Shown: positions 47,801 through 59,287, numbered from the stretch's first letter. The stretch: DNA of 64,000 nt from Arenicola marina (GCA_964019135.1 OZ025248.1:42773670-42837669); one strand, 5' to 3'. Numbers and translations: made by a program. The notes: generated from the sequence alone by a model not told the origin.

Positions 47801-48560
47801 TCAGAAGGGTCCTGCATTGTAAGGGAATCAGAAGGGTCCTGCATTGTAAGGGAATCAGAAGGGTCCTGCATTGTAAGGGAATCAGAAGGGTTCTGCATTG
47901 TAAGCGGATCAGAATGGTCCTGCATTGTAAGCGGATCAGAATGGTCCTGCATTGTAAGGGAATCAGAAGGGTCCTGCATTGTAAGGGAATCAGAAGGGTC
48001 CTGTGTTGTAATGGAATCACAAGGGTCCTGCATTGTAAGGGGATCAGAAAGGTACGGCCTGCATTGTAAGGGAATCAGAAGGGTCCTGCATTGTAAGGGG
48101 ATCAGAAGGGTCCTGCATTGTAAGGGAATCAGAAGGGTCCTGCATTGTAAGGGAATCAGAAGGGTCCTGCATTGTAAGGGAATCAGAAGGGTCCTGCATT
48201 GTAAGGGGATCAGAAGGATCCCGCATTGTAAGGGGATCAGAATGGTCCTGCATTGTAATGGAATCAGAAAGGTCCTCCATTGTAAGGGGATCAGAAGGAT
48301 CCCGCATTGTAATGGAATCAGAAAGGTCCTCCATTGTAAGGGGATCAGAATGGTCCTGCATTGTAAGGGAATCAGAAAGTTACGGCCTGCATTGTGGGGA
48401 ATCAGAAGGGTCCTGCATTGTAAGGAAATCAGAAGGGTCTTGCATTGTAAGGGGATCAGAAGGGTTCTGCATTGTAAGGGTATCAGAAGGGTCTGGCATT
48501 GTAAGGGGGTTAGAAGGGTCCTGCATTGTAGGGGGATTAGAAGGGCTCCGTGCTGTAAGT
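44890..48560. repeat. 27-bp satellite-like array, about 130 copies, with higher-order structure
   Basis: Unit GGTCCTGCATTGTAAGGGGA plus TCAGAAG, with GGGA/GGGG alternation. The period is nine codons, so open frames of up to 400 codons appear on both strands. A marked variant with an AAGGTA-GGC insert before TGCATTG recurs near 46,435, 46,605, 46,820, 47,050, 47,370 and 48,050, and whole blocks between these repeat (46,605-46,830 and 46,830-47,060; the ends of the blocks at 47,370 and 48,050). Confidence 0.95.
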
Positions 48561-49780
48561 GGATCATGCAATGAATTGCAGGGATAATTCAGTGAAAGAG
48601 AGATACTTTTGGCACTAATCAGGCCATAATATGTAACAAAGTTAGATTCTGACATGGTTTGGGCGGCAAACAACTGTTTAAATAACTTTAAGTGATTTAA
48701 TAAATCTGTACACTTTTGACTCCAGCACATAATATTGATTAATCTATGTGTAACATTTGAAAGGCAGCTGCCATGTTTTCCATGTTGGAATTGACCCTGA
48801 AGTACGGCGTTTATTGATGACGGACGCATATTTAACATATGGCATAACGTGCTCATTGAGGGTCTTGACGATTAAACAATTGGCATAACGTACACGTTGA
48901 GGGTCTTGTTTATTACGTTTTGCTAGCAAGCCGTTAAGACTTCACTACCCAGTTTTGTCTCAACTAGCCAATTTAAAGAAAAGAATGTCGTGAAATGTAT
49001 TTGCACATCTTTATGGTATTTAATATAACGCAGGTCTTTTAATGTTTAACAAGCATACAATTTCGTGTCAATGTCTGGCAATATCAAGAAGAAAATTATC
49101 AAGACAAAACTTACAATGATCTCATTTATTAACTCCTACAAAAACATAGAAGCGGAGGGATATCAAAACGAATGAATAACAAGACATCAAGCTGTCTGCG
49201 TCGGAAACGAAATAAATAACAAAGGCCCCTACAGGTTGATCGCACGTTCATATATTCTCTATTGTTTGTGGTCAAATGAAACAAACCCCTCTCTCCCTAT
49301 AGCGGCAATGGGCAAGAGGTCGGCGGAGGGACAAGCAGAGCCATAAGCAAAGATAGTCTAATGTGGGAGTATGAGGGTGTCGCATCTTCATCGCCAACAG
49401 GAGTCTCCATCAACCAGACTGCCCCTTATGAAGAACTTCAATACTATAGCACAGCTATATTACAGGGACTACGGTATTTTAATGTATAGATTATTCTAAC
49501 TGTAAAGTCCTCAGAAGTGTACATTATTCCTGCAAAAAAGTCTATATTCCTTATATTCGAAATGCGAATTATTCATAATGTAAAGAATTGGCAGTACAAT
49601 AATGGAAAATGCTTTCACTTTGAACCGTAACTGCGCCGGACGGCTCATAACTGTCGTCGGTTACTTGATATGTTTCTCCCAACATGCCTTTGTACACTTT
49701 ACAATATAAGGCCATGATATTGACTGTAGGCCTCTTGCAGGGGAGTTTATAATTATGAAAGTAATACCGCAGCAATCTGG
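48561..49780. other. No gene seen; probable 3' flank of MTRES1
   Basis: AT-rich. TTTATT near 49,120 reads AATAAA on the minus strand and could be a distal poly(A) signal. No coding exon recognised. Confidence 0.4.
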
Positions 49781-49784
49781 CAAT

Positions 49785-50020
49785 AGTATTATTATAGTAA
49801 TGAAAAATAACTGTAGTAATATTATAACAGCTATAGTAATACTATAACAGCTATAGTAATATTATAACAGTCATAGTAATATTATAACAGCCATAGTAAT
49901 ATTATAACAACTCTGGTAATATTATAACAGCTATAGTAATACTATAACAGATATTGTATAACTATAACAAATATAATAGTACTATAATAGCTATAATAAC
50001 ATTAGAACAGCTATGGTACA
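49785..50020. repeat. AT-rich minisatellite of about 21 bp, some 11 copies
   Basis: Unit close to CTATAGTAATATTATAACAG with drift at the right end. It lies directly beyond the 72-bp array, in what would be the distal MTRES1 3'UTR. Confidence 0.88.
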
Positions 50021-50055
50021 GTTTTCGAGGTGCGTCTCATGAGTGACTTTGGTTA

Positions 50056-50702
50056 GTCACTGTCCTCTCCGAGGAGACTAGCTGTTAGCTGTCCGGGACC
50101 CGGATGCTGACCACGGACCGCCAGGCAGTCACTGTCCTCTCCGAGGCGACTAGCTGTTAGCTGTCCGGGACCCGGATGCTGACCACGGACCGCCAGGCAG
50201 TCACTGTCCTCTCCGAGGAGACTAGCTGTTAGCTGTCCGGGACCCGGATGCTGACCACGGACCGCCAGGCAGTCACTGTCCTCTCCGAGGAGACTAGCTG
50301 TTAGCTGTCCGGGACCCGGATGCTGACCACGGACCGCCAGGCAGTCACTGTCCTCTCCGAGGAGACTAGCTGTTAGCTGTCCGGGACCTGGATGCTGACC
50401 ACGGACCGCCAGGCAGTCACTGTCCTCTCCGAGGAGACTAGCTGTTAGCTGTCCGGGACCCGGATGCTGACCACGGACCGCCAGGCGGTCACTGTCCTCT
50501 CCGAGGAGACTAGCTGTTAGCTGTCCGGGACCCGGATGCTGACCACGGACCGCCAGGCAGTCACTGTCCTCTCCGAGGAGACTAGCTGTTAGCTGTCCGG
50601 GACCCGGATGCTGACCACGGACCGCCAGGCAGTCACTGTCCTCTCCGAGGAGACTAGCTGTTAGCTGTCCGGGACCCGGATGCTGACCACGGACCGCCAG
50701 GC
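50056..50702. repeat. 72-bp minisatellite, 9 copies, containing the MTRES1 stop codon
   Basis: On the minus strand the unit runs CCTGGCGGTCCGTGGTCAGC, ATCCGGGTCCCGGACAGC, TAA, then CAGCTAGTCTCCTCGGAGAG and on. The copy nearest the gene supplies the last 13 codons and the stop of MTRES1; eight more follow downstream with only a few substitutions (for example GACCTGG for GACCCGG near 50,386). Confidence 0.95.
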
Positions 50703-52090
50703 GCGCAGGTATATCGGGATCCGTCCCTTCTTGGACAGGGCGGTCGACACCTTCAAAATGCGGACTCGCCGGATGTCCATGGTGACGTCACGGCGCTGTA
50801 TGATGACGTCAACACAGTCGCCAGCAACCAACTGAAGCACAATTACATTCCTAGCGATAACTTCAGATATCATAGACGTAATGATAATATAAAGTAATTG
50901 ACCTGTTACAAAACGTGTCGCAGAGTAGTACTAACTTTCTAGTGCGCGTATATGAAGTTGCTCACACAACTAATTGCTTTAAATGTTTTCGCGTAGGTAT
51001 AAAAATCGTTTTCAATTTCAATTTCAAAATCAATTTAGTCGAACAAAAATAGTTGGATATTTATTTTAACGTGCATTAGTTTACAGATTACCTTTTTACT
51101 CTTTTTCACAAGTCGTTCTCCATTGACCAGCAACTTACTCCCAAAGAACAAGTCCTCTACGTTTCTGAAATATATTTAAAAAAACATTAAAATATCTATA
51201 GGTATCATGAAATACATTTCAATTCATTTCGCTATGAGGAATGAATCAGAATGTATTTTGAACAAAAGGGGCACATCGCAGGCGTTAGCATACTGGTACC
51301 TGCGGCTTATGTGGAGTCCATAGCTTAAGACACTATCCAGTCGAACAGAATTCACATGGCATTTGATGTCTCGGAATGTATCTGGCAATCCTAGGTCGCC
51401 ATCAAATGTGACATCCAACAGGTCTGGGCCTCCCGCTTCATCACTGCATATCCTTTCTTCCTCCTCCTCCTCCTCCTCCTGTAAGGTAAAGAGTAGTTTC
51501 TTTAATCTTCTCACATTACATATTCATTGTACTCCTGGTAATTACCATTTAGCTGCATGCATACCACTATCTATACACATGTAATGTCAATGATATCAAT
51601 GACGACACCACAACCTGCTTGCATTGTAACAGAGACACACATCAGAGGATTCGCGGTAGGCTCCAAAGGTACAAATAGATACATTATGTACATCTGCCTG
51701 TTGCCGGGTAAACTGCATTAGCTTTACCGGTGGAACCTAATGACTCATCGACATTTACGTCAAACAAGTCATTATGTCATGTTAAAGTCAATGAAAACAA
51801 ACATACATATGCAGCTGTAAACAAACCTGGCTGTGGTTGTGAGGCAGATGAGTCTTCTTGATAGTTCTCTTTACAAGGAAAGCACAGTTGCTAGGAGGTA
51901 GTAAACCAGGATGTTTCACATCTCTAGAATCACAATACAACATGGTAGATCTAATAGCCCTACAGCTCTGATGAGTTCCCAGAGTTTCTGTAAGCAGAGT
52001 CTTCTTGTCCACAGCGGTGACAGCGTCAATTGCAGGAAGATTACGGACCAGGTTTATCCATAATCCATGTCTTCTGGCTAACATCAGCAT
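50661..52090 (-). CDS. MTRES1: Mitochondrial transcription rescue factor 1 (S4 RNA-binding domain)
   Basis: Coding exons in transcript order: 51827-52090, 51300-51478, 51092-51164, 50661-50831; 687 nt, 228 aa (human about 240). Phases 0, 2, 0 fit, all GT-AG. A 5'UTR intron acceptor lies at 52,109, just upstream of the ATG. MTRES1 binds mitochondrial RNA and the ribosome large subunit and protects mitochondrial transcription under stress. The N-terminus (MLMLARRHGLWINLVRNL) is Arg/Leu-rich without acids, a likely targeting presequence. Exon 2 opens with eight Glu. The S4 fold follows: VRLDSVLSYGLHISRRNVED, then KLLVNGERLVKKSKK, then GDCVDVII, close to the family's NKVEDAFY, LRLN-EKLWKKS and VGDTLDLLI. 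The C-terminal LRAWRS matches the family's LRRWKS. The last codons lie in the 72-bp tandem repeat. Confidence 0.9.
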
Positions 52091-52109
52091 TGAGAATATG
52101 TTTTCAATC

Positions 52110-53244
52110 TAAAAAACAAATATCACATTAATTAAGATAAAAAACAATAATGCACTGTAATGATGATGGGAATATGTGTACATATTGCCTGTCACAAAAC
52201 ACATGACTCTCTCACCACCCTGTTAAGATATAAATTATTAATTGGTATGCATAAACGAGTTTAATTATTTATCCAGTTGATATGACAGTTTCACAAATAC
52301 TGCAATTTTATAGATTATTGTATTGCCATCAGAGGACATTAGATTGATAAAATCATCAACCTGAACCAATAGTTTATTAATCTGTGGCATGGGCAAACCC
52401 TGAAGCAGAACATAGCGAACCTGAGTTGTTGCATGGGTTACTGGTGGTTCATAGTTATAAATAGAGATGGATCCCTTGTTATTTGATAAGAATAACCATT
52501 AAGAAGTGGTAACTGTATCATTCACAAGTTATGACCTGATTGATCACTGACTATCAATTGCTGACCGAGCTGGATACCATCAGGTCGAGCCCCTAGGTGG
52601 AACCAGTGTAGGGTGGTTGGAATCACTATATGTTTTCAGCATAATTTGCCCGAGGGGTTGGAGAAATTGGTGCTAACTTCACCATGCTATATTTCAGATT
52701 ACACTTAGAATAACTGATTACAATTGATAAATTTTAAGTGCCTATAGCTACCACACAGATTACCACATTTGTCAGCCTATATATAAAGCTTGTTGCAGTG
52801 GTCTATATCAGTTTTATCAGCTTCTGTCACCCTCCCTCATATACCCATCATCCTCCCTGATAATATATATAATGATAATTAAAGATTGATTAATCTTCAA
52901 TAATGAAGCCCTACTGGGGTCCGAGGTCGGTCCGCTCGCAGCCTGCCTAGCCTTGGCGACTGGATAGATCGTACAATGCTTTGCATCCTGGCTGTCTCGG
53001 TCCCTGGCCATACTTTTTATCTGCACATCGACATTACTCTGCACCCTCTGCACCTTTCCACTTGGCACTCTCCACTTGGGAGACCGTCCCGTGTCGCCGG
53101 CCGTCGCCTCATGCACCTCGCCGGGTCCGTGGTCCTCCCCCTTCCCCACATCCACAGCACTCACCCCTCACCCTCTGAGACCCTTAGTCGCGCCCCTACC
53201 GGTATATAACCGCTTTTCCTCACTGACCACTTCTCGTCTTCCTG
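52110..53244. other. Upstream of MTRES1, no gene seen
   Basis: AT-rich to 52,900, then a GC-rich segment with overlapping open frames at 52,976-53,209 that runs into the 30-bp array. No recognisable domain. The untranslated first exon of MTRES1 should lie here but could not be placed. Confidence 0.4.
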
Positions 53245-55445
53245 CCCCACCCAATCGCTCTACCCGCCCTCCTTCCCCACCCCATCGCTCTACCGCCCTC
53301 CTTCCCCATCCCATCGCTCTACCCGCCCTCCTTCCCCACCCCATCGCTCTACCGCCCTCCTTCCCCATCCCATCGCTCTACCCGCCCTCCTTCCCCAGCC
53401 CATCGCTCTACCCGTCCTTCTTCCCAACCCCATCGCTCTACCCGCCCTCCTTCCCCACCCCATCGCTCTACCCGCCCTCCTTTTCCACCCCATCGCTCTA
53501 CCGGCCCTCTTTCCCCACCCCATGGCTCTACCTGCCCTCCTTCCCCAGCCCATCGCTCTACCCGTCCTCCTTCCCCACCCCATCGCTCTACCCGCCCTCC
53601 TTCCCCACCCCATCGCTCTACCCGCCCTCCTTCCACACCCCATCGCTCTACCCGCCCTCCTTCCCCACCCCATGGCTCTACCCGCCCTCCTTCCCCAGCC
53701 CATCGCTCTACCCGCCCTCCTTCCCCACCCCATCGCTCTACCCGTTCTCCTTCCCCACCCCATGGCTCTACCCGCCCTCCTTCCCCAGCCCATCGCTCTA
53801 CCCGCCCTCCTTCCCCACCCCATCGCTCTACCCGCCCTCTTTCCCCACCCCATCGCTCTACCCGCCCTCCTTCCCCAGCCCATCGCTCTACCCGCCCTCC
53901 TTCCCCAGCCCATCGCTCTACCCGCCCTCCTTCCCCACCCCATCGCTCTACCCGCCCTCCTTCCCCAGCCCATCGCTTTACCCGCCCTCCTTCCCCACGC
54001 CATCGCTCTACCCGCCCTCCTTCCCCACCCCATTGCTCTACCCGCCCTCCTTCCCCATCCCATCGCTCTACCCGCCCTCCTTCCCCACCCCATCGCTCTA
54101 CCCGCCCTCTTTCCCCACCCCATGGCTCTACCCGCCCTCCTTCCCCACCCCATCGCTCTACCCGCCCTCCTTCCCCACCCCATCGCTCTACCCGCCCTCC
54201 TTCCCCACCCCATCGCTCTACCCGTCCTCCTTCCCCACCCCATCGCTCTACCCGCCCTCCTTCCCCACCCCATCGCTCTACCCGCCCTCCTTCCACACCC
54301 CATCGCTCTACCCGCCCTCCTTCCCCACCCCATGGCTCTACCCGCCCTCCTTCCCCAGCCCATCGCTCTACCCGCCCTCCTTCCCCACCCCATCGCTCTA
54401 CCCGTTCTCCTTCCCCACCCCATGGCTCTACCCGCCCTCCTTCCCCAGCCCATCGCTCTACCCGCCCTCCTTCCCCACCCCATCGCTCTACCCGCCCTCC
54501 TTGCCAACCCCATGGCTCTACCCGCCCTCCTTCCCCAGCCCATCGCTCTACCCGCCCTCCTTCCCCACCCCATCGCTCTACCCGCCCTCCTTCCCCACCC
54601 CATCGCTCTACCCGCCCTCCTTCCCCAGCCCATCGCTCTACCCGCCCTCCTTCCCCACCCCATCGCTCTACACGCCCTCCTTCCCCACCCCATCGCTCTA
54701 CCCACCCCATCGCTCTACCCGCCCTCCTTCCCCAGCCCATCGCTCTACCCGCCCTCCTTCCCCAGCCCATCGCTCTACCCGCCCTCCTTCCCCACCCCAT
54801 CGCTCTACCCGCCCTCCTTCCCCAGCCCATCGCTTTACCCGCCCTCCTTCCCCACGCCATCGCTCTACCCGCCCTCCTTCCCCACCCCATTGCTCTACCC
54901 GCCCTCCTTCCCCATCCCATCGCTCTAACCGCCCTCCTTCCCCAGCCCATCGCTCTACCCGCCCTCTTTCCCCACGCCATCGCTCTACCCGCCCTCCTTC
55001 CCCAGCCCATCGCTCTACCCGCCCTCCTTCCCCAGCCCATCGCTCTACCCGCCCTCCTTCCCCACCCCATCGCTCTACCCGCCCTCCTTCCCCAGCCCAT
55101 CGCTTTACCCGCCCTCCTTCCCCACGCCATCGCTCTACCCGCCCTCCTTCCCCACCCCATTGCTCTACCCGCCCTCCTTCCCCATCCCATCGCTCTACCC
55201 GCCCTCCTTCCCCACCCCATCGCTCTACCCGCCCTCTTTCCCCACCCCATGGCTCTACCCGCCCTCCTTCCCCACCCCATCGCTCTACCCGCCCTCCTTC
55301 CACACCCCATCGCTCTACCCGCCCTCCTTCCCCACCCCATGGCTCTACCCGCCCTCCTTCCCCAGCCCATCGCTCTGCCCACCCTCCTTCCCCACCCCAT
55401 CGCTCTACCCGCCCTCCTTCCCCAGCCTAGCGCTCTACACGCCCT
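53245..55445. repeat. 30-bp pyrimidine-rich minisatellite, about 73 copies
   Basis: Unit CGCTCTACCCGCCCTCCTTC plus CCCACCCCAT. The plus strand is almost all C and T. Because 30 is a multiple of three and the unit lacks stops, frames of 784 codons (plus) and 683 codons (minus) are open; these are not genes. Variants (CCAG, CACG, CCATGG) recur in blocks; one block ending in TTTACCCGCC is seen near 53,980, 54,835 and 55,105. Confidence 0.95.
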
Positions 55446-55941
55446 TCTAGTCTGCTTGGTGATGTCGACACATCACAGATTGTCACAGATATATGCACAG
55501 CGAGGCCACTAGGGGCTTGGCGCCTGGTCGTGTCTTGCAGATCCTTGAGACTCCTGATACAGGTAAAGTATCTTCTTCATTTCCCCTTCATGCCAAGGGA
55601 GGCGATATATATGTAGTTGATGTAAGTATTATTGCATTCTACTACCGGACTGCAACGGACGGATGAACCAGAAGAGCACCACTGCTTTTAAGAAGCAAGT
55701 ATCATTCTTATTGAGTGACTTGTATCGTTTAGTTGTAGAGTATTTAGGGGATCACACTGTGGCAGTCACTGCGCTGCAAGGTAACAGCAAGAAGACAGAC
55801 GTCCCTCACACGCGCACAGCCTAATCAGTCATTATGGCTATTGAAAGTAAGTTAATCACCACATCAGTATCCGCCACCTACAAGGAATGAGCGAGTTCGA
55901 ATAGTGATCCCGCCAAACAAGGCATCAACAACCCGAGGAAC

Positions 55942-56541
55942 ATGATTCAAGTCAACAACGTCAAGGCTAAGGTAAATCTTTCACATCCCATTAGCAGAGA
56001 CGCGATGACTAACCTGATAGAATTGGCCTACAACTTACTAGATGGCTTTATCAAGCAGATCGATGTCTTTCCCAACCTGGACTGCATATTGGGATCTGAC
56101 ACGACTTTCCAGCTAGGCGATTTTCATCTATCCCCAGTTATCTTTAGACACGCTTTGTTTGACAGTTCCCCCATTATCCCATTGGCTTTCTTAGTCCATG
56201 AACGTAAGTACGAGAAGTCTCATGAGAGGCTCTTCGGATTCTGAACCTGACTAAAGGTAAAATCATTTTCATTTATAGACACAGATTATCCTCGATAGAT
56301 ATTATACTTCCGACGGTGCAGCGACAGGGCAACTGCAATGATGTAGAGTTTTTGCTAAAGCAAACTTGGTGGAGTACTGTTCAGGTGGCTGCAAGTATCT
56401 TTTAAAGAAGGGAACTGTTTCATTTGAGTATAAGCCAGAGGAAATTAAGTCCTTCTGGTGTGACATCGCCAAGTCACAGCAGATAAAGCAATTTCCGAAA
56501 GAAATTAAACACAAAAAAGATCAATCTGCATTTATATGAGT
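55942..56541 (+). pseudogene. Transposase-like remnant (DTTF / LGDF type)
   Basis: The frame at 55,942-56,244 contains SDTTFQLGDFHLSP, then IPLAFLVHERKYEKSHERLF. Uncharacterised transposase-like proteins common in invertebrate genomes have a DTTF-LGDFYVTP block followed by a P-LG-(I/V)H-RK segment; the match is from memory and the superfamily (MULE-like?) is not certain. A further open piece (about 56,350-56,541) encodes a Lys-rich segment with CKYLLKKG and ends in TGA. The pieces are in different frames, so it is broken. Confidence 0.45.
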
Positions 56542-56576
56542 CAACAATAATAGTAATAAATTATAACAGCCACATC

Positions 56577-57854
56577 TTAATAATGTAAAAGGTAATAAAT
56601 AATAATAATAATAACAATAATAAATAACAATAATAAACAACCAAAGGCAAAGCCAGGAGAATTATACCTATCCTTTACACATGGAACAGATAAAATCAGC
56701 GTCCAAGGAAACAATCTGTGCGCACTTTTGGAATGCGACCTGACCGGCCACGGACCCCAGTAGGGCGAGTAGAGCGACGGGGTGCAGGTGGGGAAGGAGG
56801 TGATGAAGGAGGGAGAGTAGAGACACGGGGTGCAGGTGGGGAAGGAGGTGATAAAGGAGGGAGAGTAGAGACACGGGGTGCAGGTGGGGAAGGAGGTGAT
56901 GAAGGGGGGAGAGTAGAGACACGGGGTGCAGGTGGGAAAGGAGGTGATGAAGGAGGGAGAGTAGAGACACAGGGTGCAGGTGGGGAAGGAGGTGATGAAG
57001 GAGGGAGAGTAGACACGGGGTGCAGGTGGGGAAGGAGGTGATGAAGGGGGGAGAGTAGAGACACGGGGTGCAGGTGGGGAAGGAGGTGATGAAGGAGGGA
57101 GAGTAGAGACACAGGGTGCAGGTGGGGAAGGAGGTGATGAAGGAGGGAGAGTAGAGACACGGGGAGCAGGTGGGGAAGGAGGTGATGAAGGAGGGAGGGT
57201 AGAGCGACGGGGTGCAGGTACAGAGACACGGGGTGCGGGTGCAGGTAAGACCGGCCAGTTCACCTCTGAGGAGAGAACAGGAGGTGCACTAGAATGAGCG
57301 AAGGATGGACGATGATATGATGAGTCGATGGTCGTCATAATCCTCTCAGCGAGGCACGACACACCGGTAGGTGACAAATGCAACCCATCCCGAGAAAGGA
57401 GATGGCGACCGTCATACCAAAACTCGGGATGCTCCATGAAGGAGACAGACTCGTGTGTATCACTGAGGCGCCTGAGGCCAAAGTTCAACTCACGAGCCAA
57501 GCGATGAAATCGCTCCAGAAAGTGGGGGGAATTGAACGCACCAGGAAAGTGGTTCAACCCCCGTGGCAACACCGCAGATATGATCACCCGAGAAGTCGGG
57601 TGCAGCTCTCCGAGAATGGCCACCAAGGTGGCATACCGCTCCAACAAAGGAGCGATGGTACAGTGACGGGGGGCCAAATCATTCGTCCCGACATGGACGA
57701 CCCAAACATCCGGAGAATCGTTAACCAACAAATGTTGGCAAAGATCCTCGATCGTGATCCCCGAAAAAGATCTCGTAAGAATACGAGAGGGGAAATAGTC
57801 ACCGACGTACTTCACAATGGAGTCGCCGATCACGATCGCTGATAGAGGTGCCAT
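56577..57854 (-). CDS. SGNH-hydrolase ORF, probably retrotransposon-associated, frameshifted C-terminus
   Basis: Starting from ATG at 57,854 (the upstream in-frame Met adds an unlikely Ser/His-rich leader), residues 1-180 form an SGNH/GDSL esterase fold: IGDSIVKY with Ser12, HVGTND at 54-59, and RDGLHLSPTG with Asp156 and His159. The rest is a Pro/Ser-rich stretch of 16-residue repeats (PRVSTLPPSSPPSPPA) from a 48-bp coding minisatellite at about 56,760-57,225. Near 57,012 one unit lacks two bases (AGAGTAGACACGG for AGAGTAGAGACACGG), shifting the frame; the other frame ends with a natural-looking basic tail (RRSTRPTGVRGR) at about 56,696. SGNH domains occur in ORF1 of some CR1/L2-like retrotransposons; the intronless layout fits that or a retrogene. 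Confidence 0.75.
   Translation of the reverse strand: MAPLSAIVIGDSIVKYVGDYFPSRILTRSFSGITIEDLCQHLLVNDSPDVWVVHVGTNDLAPRHCTIAPLLERYATLVAILGELHPTSRVIISAVLPRGLNHFPGAFNSPHFLERFHRLARELNFGLRRLSDTHESVSFMEHPEFWYDGRHLLSRDGLHLSPTGVSCLAERIMTTIDSSYHRPSFAHSSAPPVLSSEVNWPVLPAPAPRVSVPAPRRSTLPPSSPPSPPAPRVSTLPPSSPPSPPAPCVSTLPPSSPPSPPAPRVSTLPPSSPPSPPAPRVYSPSFITSFPTCTLCLYSPSFITSFPTCTPCLYSPPFITSFPTCTPCLYSPSFITSFPTCTPCLYSPSFITSFPTCTPSLYSPYWGPWPVRSHSKSAHRLFPWTLILSVPCVKDRYNSPGFAFGCLLLLFIIVIIIIIYYLLHY
56760..57225. repeat. 48-bp coding minisatellite in the SGNH ORF, about 9-10 copies
   Basis: Plus-strand unit close to GGGGTGCAGGTGGGGAAGGA plus GGTGATGAAGGAGGGAGAGT and AGAGACAC. The period is in frame with the ORF (16 codons). 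A 2-bp deletion in one unit near 57,012 causes the frameshift. Confidence 0.92.
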
Positions 57855-58097
57855 GGCAATATGGCAATGACCCAATGAGAATGAGAATATGACGAGAGAA
57901 GAAGTGATGTGAATATGATGAGAGAAAAAGTGATGAGAATGTGATGAGAGAAGAAGTGATGAGAATGTGATGAGATCAGCAAAGCTAAGCAAACAGGTAG
58001 CAAGTAAGCGCAGCAGATGTAAAGTCAGCCGAAATAATATCGTAGACGTCTAGAGCGACACGTAATGCAACCATCAACGTCAAGGATATATCTGACC

Positions 58098-59287
58098 TAG
58101 CCCCAGTTCTGTGGCTGTAGGACGGGCAAAAATCTGACAGGGCCCGTCTACAGCCACAGTGCCAAGCAAGCCTGTAACCGCGGAACGCCTTGGGTTGCCG
58201 TCTCACCTCATCTCTGTGAAACAAACTAAGCAACACTCACCGCCAAATCCAGTATTTTTTAACTCCAGAGATGTTATGTTACTGGGTAGCACCGTTGATA
58301 TCTTTCAACAGACTCGATGTTCCATGACATGTTCATCTGTTCTCACACAACAAATTTCGAATCGCCCGCTCACTCGCCGCTTGTCTTGGCGGAAGTTGTT
58401 AACTGCTCGCGTTGCGCGCAGAGCCAGAGCGAATATTTATCAACAATCACACGTGGACCGGCAACTCAGCCACCTTCCGCATGTGGAGTGCATTTGACAT
58501 TTCAACAGTGCGCAATTATTACTCCCTTTAGTGGCGGATCCAAGGGGGTGGGGGGGGGGGGCAAGCCAAGTACTATTAAATGAGTTTTTTAAAGTAAAAT
58601 ATTCGCACACGGGGTCTGGCGCCCCTCCCCCCACTTTCACAAATTTCTGGAGCCGCCACTGCACTTTCATGTTTATATTGTGGCAGTTCACATGCACGGA
58701 CCGCCCCCCCCCCCCCCCCCCCGAAAAATGCAATTCTATACTCCCAGGCCACAATAAAAAAAACTCCCCACGTACAATCAAAGGGCATAAAAAGGAAGCA
58801 TGATACAAAATTGACAATTTCCCGATTCACGGTTATTTTATATTAAAAGCCTCAATTCACGATTCATGACAATCCTTGATCACGCCGTCAGCCAATGCCC
58901 CCCCCCCCCCCCCAACCATGGCTGCAGGCCCACGTGTGATTGTTGACAATATTCGCTCTGGCACTGCGTGCGACGCGAGCAGTTAACAACTTCCGCCAAG
59001 ACGAGCGGCGAGTGAGCGGGCGATTCGAAATTTGTTGTGTGGGAAAAGATGGACATGTCATGGAACATCGGGTCTGTTGAAAGATATCAACGGTGCTACC
59101 CAGTAACATAACATCTATGGAGTTAAAAAATACTGGATTTGGCGGTGAGTGTTGCTTAGTTTGTTTCACAGAGATGAGGTGAGACGGCAACCCAAGGCGT
59201 TCCGCGATCACAGGCTTGCTTGGCACTGTGGCTGTAGACTGGCCCTGTCAGATTTTTGCCCATCCTACAGCCACAGAACTGGGGCTA
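58098..59287. mobile_element. Mutator-like (MULE-type) non-autonomous DNA transposon, 1,190 bp
   Basis: Ends TAGCCCCAGTTCTGTGGCTG and its inverted complement begin long terminal inverted repeats of about 360 bp (58,098-58,457 and 58,928-59,287), about 95 percent alike by eye. Both sides carry the same 9 bases TATCTGACC (58,089-58,097 and 59,288-59,296), a target duplication. Long inverted ends with a 9-bp duplication are typical of Mutator-like elements. There is no transposase inside; the core contains a smaller nested element and C/G runs. Confidence 0.85.
58530..58661. mobile_element. Nested small MITE, hAT-like ends
   Basis: AGTGGCGGATCC on the left mirrors GGAGCCGCCACT on the right. Ends of the CAGTGGCGGA type are common in hAT-derived MITEs. 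It lies in the unique core of the MULE-type element. No clean 8-bp duplication was seen. Confidence 0.5.

Noticed and set aside
45040..48587. Many open frames of 100-400 codons on both strands
   Set aside because: Shadows of the 27-bp array; the nine-residue period mirrors the unit.
53076..55430. Very long open frames (784 codons plus, 683 minus)
   Set aside because: Pure products of a 30-bp, stop-free repeat; all frames are periodic with no domain.
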